A stretch of DNA of 64,000 nucleotides, taken from NCBI RefSeq assembly GCF_013523055.1, contig NZ_JAAMQM010000026.1, positions 1 through 64,000 of the forward strand, given 5' to 3'. The notes under the pieces were generated by a model. The model was not told the DNA's origin. It did not search any database and worked only from the letters and a program-made list of their open reading frames with translations. Origin of the DNA: Pseudomonas capeferrum. Lineage in GTDB: Bacteria; Pseudomonadota; Gammaproteobacteria; Pseudomonadales; Pseudomonadaceae. The position numbers and the translations under genes are program-made. This document shows, one piece after another, positions 58,948-64,000 of this stretch (position 1 is the first letter of the stretch; each line of letters starts with the position of its first letter).

Positions 58948-61071
58948 TCAGTGACCGCGCACCGATGGCGCGATTGCTTCACCGGCGCGTTGTCGGTAAG
59001 CGGTATCGATCAGATAGGCGTGAATCTGTTGGACCTGCTCGACCTTGAGCACATCGGCAAACGAGGCCATGCCGCCGTCGGCCAGGATGCCGCCCAGCAC
59101 AATGGGCTCGAACGCCATATGCATGCCCAATGGCATATTGAACAGGTCTGGGTAATTGGAGCGCGCCGGCCCCAGGCCTCCCCCATGGCAGCGGTTGCAG
59201 TTGAGCGCGAACAGGCGTCCGCCCTCCTGTATCGCCTGGGTGCTGGCCTCGGTGCGCGGTGGCAATGGATTGAGAATGGGCGCCGGCAACGGCTCGGGCA
59301 AAGGCGTGGGGCCGCCGTCCAGCTTGAACGCCAGCAGGCGCCCGCGGTTGGAGTGGTCATACGCTGCGGCGCCCGGCATCAGTTGCGAACCTGGCAAACC
59401 ACCGTAACCTGCAAGCACCGCGATGTACTGTTGCCCATCCACCTCGTAGCTCATGGGCGCTGCCATGATGCCGGTGCCAACATGAATGTCCTTGAGCAAT
59501 TTACCGTCGGTGGCGCGGTAGGCACGCAGATGTCCATCGGTGGTGCCCTGGAACACCAGGTTGCCTGCCGTGGCGAGCGTACCGCCATTCCACAGGCCGC
59601 TGTTGGGCGCTCGCCAGACTTCCTTCTGGCGCAACGGATCCCAGGCCATCAGGTATTCCTCGAAGCGCGGCGTGGGCTGGTTGGCCGTCAACTGCGCCAG
59701 CGCTTGTTGGGGCAAGGCGAAAAACGGCAAATAGCTCGAGCCCCAGTCCATGGTGTTCTTTTCGTGCTTCCAGTTCGCCTCCATGCTGAACACCATGGCC
59801 ACATCGATGACGGGTATATAAGCCAGCCCCGTCGCTGGGCTGAAGGCCATGGGCATCCAGTTGTGCCCGCCCAAGGGGGATGGGTAGATCAACTTCGGGC
59901 CCTGACTGTAGTCGCCCTGCGGCGATTTCACCGGGCGTCCGCTGGCCAGATCGACACGCTCAGCCCAGGTCGCGGTGACATATTTTTCGGCGCTCAGCAG
60001 CTTGCCGTTGCGACGATCGAGCACATAGTAAAAACCGTTCTTGGGCGCCTGCATCAATACCGGTACCGGCGCGTTGTCGATGGTCAGTTCGGCCAACACC
60101 ATCGGCTGGGTGGCGGTGAAATCCCAGCTGTCGCCAGGTGTGGTCTGGTAATACCAGACCAGCCGGCCGGTGTCCGGGTTGATCGCCAGGATCGAAGACA
60201 GAAACAGATTATCGGTCTGCTCGGGGCTGCGCAGCCAGGCCGGGTGCGGTGAACCGTTACCCACTCCCACATACAAGAGATTCAGTTGCGGGTCATAGAC
60301 CATGCTGTCCCAGACCGTGCCGCCACCACCGGACTCCCAGAGCGTATCCTTGCTCCAGGTCTTGGCGGCCATCTCCAGTTCGGGATGCTCGTAACCGTTT
60401 TTCGGGTCGCCCGGCACCGTGAAGAAACGCCAACGCTGCTGGCCTGTTTTCAAGTCATAGGCGGTGACGTAGCCGCGCACACCGAATTCGGCACCGGCAT
60501 TGCCGATCACCACCACATCGCCCGCCACCTGGGGTGCGCCGTTCAACGTGTAGGCGCGGCCGCGATCGATCAGGGTATCGACCTTCCACAGTACCTGGCC
60601 GGTCCGCTCATCAAGGCTGACCAGATAGCCGTCAAGCTGGCCGACATAGACCTTGCCATCGGCCAGGGCCACACCCCGATTGCTGACATCGCAACAGGTC
60701 TTGCGCCCCCAGGCACCGTCCAGTTGCGGATCGAACCGCCAGACCTCTTTGCCGGTAGCCGCCTGTACCGCGTGTACCACACCCCAGGGACCACTGGTGA
60801 ACAACACACCGTCATGCATCACAGGCGTGGCCTGCATGCCACGCTGCACCCGCCCGCGCTGCACACTGGTATCGTATTCCCATGCCAGGCCCAGCCGCTC
60901 GACCGACTGCTCGTTGATCTGCTCCAAAGGCGAAAAATACTGCTCACCAAAGCCCCCGCCAGCGGGCCATTCGCTCTGCTGTGAGGCGCAAGCCTGGACG
61001 CCCGACCAGAGCGATGCGACCAGCACCCAGGCCCACCGAAGGTTTTTCTTGTGATTAGCCAGTAAAGCCAT
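58948..61071 (-). CDS. PQQ-dependent alcohol dehydrogenase with cytochrome c domain
   Basis: In this 707-residue exported quinohaemoprotein a signal peptide is followed by the eight-bladed PQQ propeller with the adjacent cysteine pair Cys126-Cys127 (KTCCDVSNRG) and W-motif repeats (VWRFDPQLDGAWG, QRWRFFTVPGD). A C-terminal haem c domain has CNRCH at 625-629. It oxidises a primary or aromatic alcohol in the periplasm and passes electrons to the respiratory chain. ATG 61071 has GGGGGA upstream. PQQ synthesis genes are not in the window. Confidence 0.88.
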   Translation of the reverse strand: MALLANHKKNLRWAWVLVASLWSGVQACASQQSEWPAGGGFGEQYFSPLEQINEQSVERLGLAWEYDTSVQRGRVQRGMQATPVMHDGVLFTSGPWGVVHAVQAATGKEVWRFDPQLDGAWGRKTCCDVSNRGVALADGKVYVGQLDGYLVSLDERTGQVLWKVDTLIDRGRAYTLNGAPQVAGDVVVIGNAGAEFGVRGYVTAYDLKTGQQRWRFFTVPGDPKNGYEHPELEMAAKTWSKDTLWESGGGGTVWDSMVYDPQLNLLYVGVGNGSPHPAWLRSPEQTDNLFLSSILAINPDTGRLVWYYQTTPGDSWDFTATQPMVLAELTIDNAPVPVLMQAPKNGFYYVLDRRNGKLLSAEKYVTATWAERVDLASGRPVKSPQGDYSQGPKLIYPSPLGGHNWMPMAFSPATGLAYIPVIDVAMVFSMEANWKHEKNTMDWGSSYLPFFALPQQALAQLTANQPTPRFEEYLMAWDPLRQKEVWRAPNSGLWNGGTLATAGNLVFQGTTDGHLRAYRATDGKLLKDIHVGTGIMAAPMSYEVDGQQYIAVLAGYGGLPGSQLMPGAAAYDHSNRGRLLAFKLDGGPTPLPEPLPAPILNPLPPRTEASTQAIQEGGRLFALNCNRCHGGGLGPARSNYPDLFNMPLGMHMAFEPIVLGGILADGGMASFADVLKVEQVQQIHAYLIDTAYRQRAGEAIAPSVRGH

Positions 61072-61134
61072 GATTCCCCCATTTCCCCAACAGACGTAGG
61101 CGAGCGAATCCGCCCGCACAGGCCTTTGCGTGTC

Positions 61135-62550
61135 TTAGTGCTGCGTACGGGTGGCCAGATCGCGCTTCATCACCCGGCCGGCCATGTAATAGGCCAGCGC
61201 CGCCAGAATGAAGCCGCCGGTGCAGGTGACGATGGCATGACGCAACCCCATCACCGAAGCTTCCCGGCAAGCCTGGGCCAGTGCCTGTTCGGCACCCGCT
61301 GGTGGCATGCCGCCGGGGCAAAGCGCACGGTAATCACCCAGGGTAAAGGCATGGGCGGCATACAGGTCACTGGCCAGGCCTATAAACAACGGGCCCAGGC
61401 CCATGCCCACCAGATTGAGCACGAACAGCAATATCGCCGATGCCGAAGCGCGCATGCGCGGTTCCACCAGGTTCTGGGTCACCGCAAAGGTCGGCGGTTG
61501 ATGGAACATGACGAAAATGCAGCCCACGAAGATAAACAGCACGCTCATCTGCCAATCCTGCTGCAAAAAGCCCAATGCGTAGCACGGCGCTGCAACCAGG
61601 AAACTCAGGGCAGGAACCCAGCCGTACCATTTCTCGCCCCGGCGTGCGGCCCAGTCCGAAGTGAAGCCGCCCAACGCACTGCCGATCAACCCGGCACCAC
61701 CGGAAATAATGGCAAACATCAGCCCGGCCTTGGCATAGCTCATGTCGAAGGCGCGGATCATGTACACGGGTATGAACAGGTTGATACCGAAGGTCGCGAA
61801 CCCACCCAGGCCGGCGCCGCAGGCAATACGGCGAAAGGTGGCCAAGCCGAACAGGCGCTTGAGCACCTGGATAAAACCGGGCACCTGCGCGGTGTCCTGA
61901 TAATGTTGGTCGGACAGACCGCGTTTGGGCTCACGCAGGGTAAACACCACCAGCAAGCCCAGTACTATGCCCGGCAGCCCGAGGATGTAAAACGCCTCAC
62001 GCCAGCCATAATTCTGCACGACCCAGCCCCCGATCACCGCGCCCGCGCCCGCGCCCAGAGGCACTCCCAACGAGAAGATCGCCAAGGCCGAGGCACGCCG
62101 TTCGCGAGGAAAATGGTCGGCAATCAGTGAATGCGCCGACGGCGTGCAGCCCGCCTCTCCCACCCCGACACCCATACGAAACAGCAACAGCTGAATAAAA
62201 CCGTTGGCTGTGCCGCACAGGGCGGTCATGGTCGACCAGACCACCACGCAAAGGGAAATGATCTTGACCCGATTGTGACGTTCGGCAAGCCGGGCGATGG
62301 GAATGCCCAGCACGGTGTAGAACAGCGCGAACGCCAGACCGCCGAGCAGGCCGAGCTGCATGTCGCTCAGGTGCAAGTCTTCCTTCACGGCCTGGCCCAC
62401 GGTCGCCATGATGATGCGGTCCATGAAGCTGGAGGCGTATACCAGCACCAGCATGAACAGCAACCAGCTGCGGTAAGCGCGCGTATATAACGTAGTGGGC
62501 TGTGAGGCGGGGGTGGAGAGCTTAGGCTGAGCGGCACTGGTAGTACTCAT
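61135..62550 (-). CDS. MFS transporter (spinster-like)
   Basis: The 471-residue transporter has 12 predicted helices. SSFMDRIIMATVGQAVKEDL in TM1 carries the Asp-Arg mark of the spinster/hexuronate-like groups. GIPIARLAERHNRVKII is loop 2-3, and GVGVGEAGCTPSAHSLIADHFP is the signature of TM5. It would carry a lipophilic or aromatic compound. GCAGGAG lies 7 nt before ATG 62550. It is the first gene of the operon with the PQQ dehydrogenase and the oxygenase. Confidence 0.87.
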   Translation of the reverse strand: MSTTSAAQPKLSTPASQPTTLYTRAYRSWLLFMLVLVYASSFMDRIIMATVGQAVKEDLHLSDMQLGLLGGLAFALFYTVLGIPIARLAERHNRVKIISLCVVVWSTMTALCGTANGFIQLLLFRMGVGVGEAGCTPSAHSLIADHFPRERRASALAIFSLGVPLGAGAGAVIGGWVVQNYGWREAFYILGLPGIVLGLLVVFTLREPKRGLSDQHYQDTAQVPGFIQVLKRLFGLATFRRIACGAGLGGFATFGINLFIPVYMIRAFDMSYAKAGLMFAIISGGAGLIGSALGGFTSDWAARRGEKWYGWVPALSFLVAAPCYALGFLQQDWQMSVLFIFVGCIFVMFHQPPTFAVTQNLVEPRMRASASAILLFVLNLVGMGLGPLFIGLASDLYAAHAFTLGDYRALCPGGMPPAGAEQALAQACREASVMGLRHAIVTCTGGFILAALAYYMAGRVMKRDLATRTQH

Positions 62551-62658
62551 CGCATACTCCTGCAGAGCCGCTGAACGGCTTCTATTTGTTGTTCGATACA
62601 GATACATGCCCCGATCCAGAGGGGTTGCCTGCCGGGCAAGCCTAACCCCTTAGACATT

Positions 62659-62682
62659 TGGTAGCAAGAGGGTTTATATAAG
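62659..62682 (-). promoter_or_regulatory. Shared 24-bp promoter-region element, copy 2
   Basis: On the plus strand it reads TGGTAGCAA-N6-TTATATAAG, with the same spacing as the copy at 57307-57330. It lies 109-132 nt upstream of the MFS start and 45 nt before the divergent NTF2-like gene, so it could serve either direction. Confidence 0.55.
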
Positions 62683-62727
62683 GTCTGCTTAAATAAAAAC
62701 CATCACCCCGATCAGGAAGCGCTACCC

Positions 62728-63111
62728 ATGCAAAAAGCTGATTATCTGCGTTACATCGATTGCTTCAATCGTGGCGATTTCGCCGGCTTTTCTTGCTTCT
62801 ATGCCGACGATGTCGTGTTGGAACTGGGGACCAAGGCACGGCTCGAAGGCCGAGCGGCCATCGTCGCGTTCTATCGCCAGAACAAGGACCGCGTGCGGGA
62901 AACCCTGCGCGTCGACAACCTGATCATTGACGATACGGGTATCGCCGCTGAGCTGGATACGCAGTTTCTAGCCCTGCAAGACTGGCCCGATTTCATCGCC
63001 GGTCCCCTCCGTCAGGGCGATACCCTGCACATCGTCAGCCTGGTGCATTACCGCCTGCTGGATGGCCTTTTCAGCCATATCAAGTCGGCTCGCTGCGCAA
63101 CCCTCAGTTGA
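62728..63111 (+). CDS. NTF2-like (SnoaL/ketosteroid-isomerase fold) protein
   Basis: The 127-residue single-domain protein has YLRYIDCFNRGDFAGFSCFYADDVVLELG at the start and ARLEGRAAIVAFYRQNKDRV in the middle, the usual cone-shaped NTF2 pattern. AGGAAG precedes the ATG. Members of this fold are isomerases, cyclases or binding proteins; catalytic residues cannot be assigned here. It is divergent from the MFS operon and shares the region with copy 2 of the 24-bp element. Confidence 0.8.
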   Translation: MQKADYLRYIDCFNRGDFAGFSCFYADDVVLELGTKARLEGRAAIVAFYRQNKDRVRETLRVDNLIIDDTGIAAELDTQFLALQDWPDFIAGPLRQGDTLHIVSLVHYRLLDGLFSHIKSARCATLS

Positions 63112-63116
63112 GAGGG

Positions 63117-63148
63117 GCCAGCCGCGCCGGGTTCTGCGCGCGGCTGGC
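63117..63148 (+). terminator. Hairpin between convergent genes
   Basis: GCCAGCCGCGC and GCGCGGCTGGC form a perfect 11-bp stem around a 10-nt loop. It sits between the stops of the NTF2-like and acyl-CoA dehydrogenase genes. There is no T tract, so termination strength is uncertain. Confidence 0.5.
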
Positions 63149-63153
63149 GCGGC

Positions 63154-64000
63154 TCACTCGTATCGCTTGAGCATGGTCTTGGCGATCACCAACTGCAGCA
63201 CCTGGCTGGTGCCTTCGTAGATGCGCATCGCTCGTGCATCCCGATACAGGCGCTCGACCGGATACTCGGCGACATAACCTGCGCCACCGAAAATCTGCAC
63301 TGCCCGGTCGGCCACCCGTCCGACCATTTCCGAGCAGTAGTATTTGGCCGAAGCCGCCAGGGTGCGTGCGTCTTCACCGTTCTGCAGGGCCTGACCGGCG
63401 CGCATGGCCAAGGCGTGTCCCGCCAGGTACTCCGCTTCGGAGTCGGCGAGCATGGCCTGGATCAACTGGAAGTTGGCGATGGGCTGGCCGAACTGGCGGC
63501 GCTGCATGGCGTAGCGTGCCGCCTCGTCGATAATGCGCTTGGCCAGCCCCACCGCCGAGGCGGCAACACTCGCCCTACCGCTGTCGAGTACCTGCATGGC
63601 AATCCGAAAGCCTTTGCCGGCGTTGCTTTCACCGCCGACCATGGCACTGGCCGGTACCCGCACATTTTCGAAAATCACATCGCAGATCGAGGAACCGCGC
63701 TGGCCCATCTTTTTCTCCGGCTTGCCCACCTGCAGGCCGGGGGTAGTGCGCTCCACAATAAAAGCACTGATGCCATCCGCGCCCGGCTTGCTCTTGTCGG
63801 TGCGCGCCATGACCGTGAACACGTCGGCATGCAAGGCATTGGTGATAAAGCGCTTGGTGCCGTTGATAACGTAATCGTCGCCATCACGCACCGCGCTGGT
63901 CCTCAGGCTGCCCGCATCGGAACCGGCTTCAGGTTCTGTCAGGCAGAAGGCCGCGCGATACTCTCCGCTGGCCAGGCGCGGCAGATACTTTTGCTTCTGA
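63154..64000 (-). CDS. Acyl-CoA dehydrogenase, C-terminal part (5' end outside window)
   Basis: The frame stays open to the right edge with 281 codons visible. The sequence has FCLTEPEAGSDAGSL (flavin loop), INGTKRFITNALHADVFTVMARTD, and the C-terminal GGAGYVAEYPVERLYRDARAMRIYEGTSQVLQLVIAK with the catalytic Glu in YEGTSQ. It is a normal medium-length acyl-CoA dehydrogenase of the IBD/short-branched type. Its substrate is unknown; it may serve acids made by the oxygenase/dehydrogenase route. Confidence 0.9.
   Translation of the reverse strand, partial: QKQKYLPRLASGEYRAAFCLTEPEAGSDAGSLRTSAVRDGDDYVINGTKRFITNALHADVFTVMARTDKSKPGADGISAFIVERTTPGLQVGKPEKKMGQRGSSICDVIFENVRVPASAMVGGESNAGKGFRIAMQVLDSGRASVAASAVGLAKRIIDEAARYAMQRRQFGQPIANFQLIQAMLADSEAEYLAGHALAMRAGQALQNGEDARTLAASAKYYCSEMVGRVADRAVQIFGGAGYVAEYPVERLYRDARAMRIYEGTSQVLQLVIAKTMLKRYE

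Noticed and set aside
58912..60252. Plus-strand ORF of 446 codons
   Set aside because: It is antisense to the PQQ dehydrogenase, whose haem and cysteine motifs are intact.

Overview
The window is high-GC DNA with dense genes, short intergenic gaps, REP-like palindromes and OprD-type porin, FadB and MalT-LuxR genes. This fits a Pseudomonas chromosome (fluorescens or putida lineage); I cannot name the species. I see no rRNA, tRNA, CRISPR array, transposase or phage module. Most of the window is accessory catabolic DNA.

Region A (1-26.1 kb) looks like a catabolic island for a nitrogen-containing or alicyclic compound. It holds two phytanoyl-CoA-dioxygenase-family oxygenases (one cut by the window edge), an imine-reductase-like enzyme with a truncated tandem copy, an AraC regulator and three SDRs. 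It also has a complete beta-oxidation set under a MalT-type LuxR regulator (acyl-CoA ligase, acyl-CoA dehydrogenase, FadB-like protein, thiolase). An iron alcohol dehydrogenase, a Baeyer-Villiger-type monooxygenase, two hydrolases, an APC permease and two class III aminotransferases complete it. The substrate is unknown.

Region B (26.1-29.6 kb) is a small stress or housekeeping patch: an acidic mini-protein, an HhH protein with a possible 3' frameshift, a SAP/Rho-N-like basic protein, a decayed erythromycin-esterase copy and an exported M20 amidohydrolase.

Region C (29.9-44.4 kb) is the most interpretable part. It carries a methylmuconolactone (mml) pathway: 4-methylmuconolactone methylisomerase, MFS transporter, CatC-like isomerase, metallo-beta-lactamase-fold enol-lactone hydrolase, two-subunit CoA-transferase, thiolase and an acetyl-CoA hydrolase/transferase. 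Next to these lie an acyl-CoA dehydrogenase, an itaconyl/mesaconyl-C4-CoA hydratase and a citramalyl-CoA lyase. Together they could take 4-methylmuconolactone, a common dead-end product of methylcatechol ortho-cleavage, through methylsuccinyl-CoA to acetyl-CoA and pyruvate. An OprD-type porin and TetR and LysR regulators are interleaved.

Region D (44.4-50.0 kb) has a secreted GH79-like glycosidase, a small lipoprotein, an intact erythromycin-esterase-family protein paired with a phosphoribosyltransferase, and a MarR regulator.

Region E (50.1-64 kb) has two minus-strand operons. One encodes DUF1302, DUF1329, a YCF48-type beta-propeller, an RND/MMPL transporter and a DUF3237 protein. The other encodes an MFS transporter, a PQQ/cytochrome c alcohol dehydrogenase and a carotenoid/lignostilbene-type oxygenase. 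The two promoter regions share a 24-bp element, so the operons probably work together. An NTF2-like protein and an edge-truncated acyl-CoA dehydrogenase close the window.
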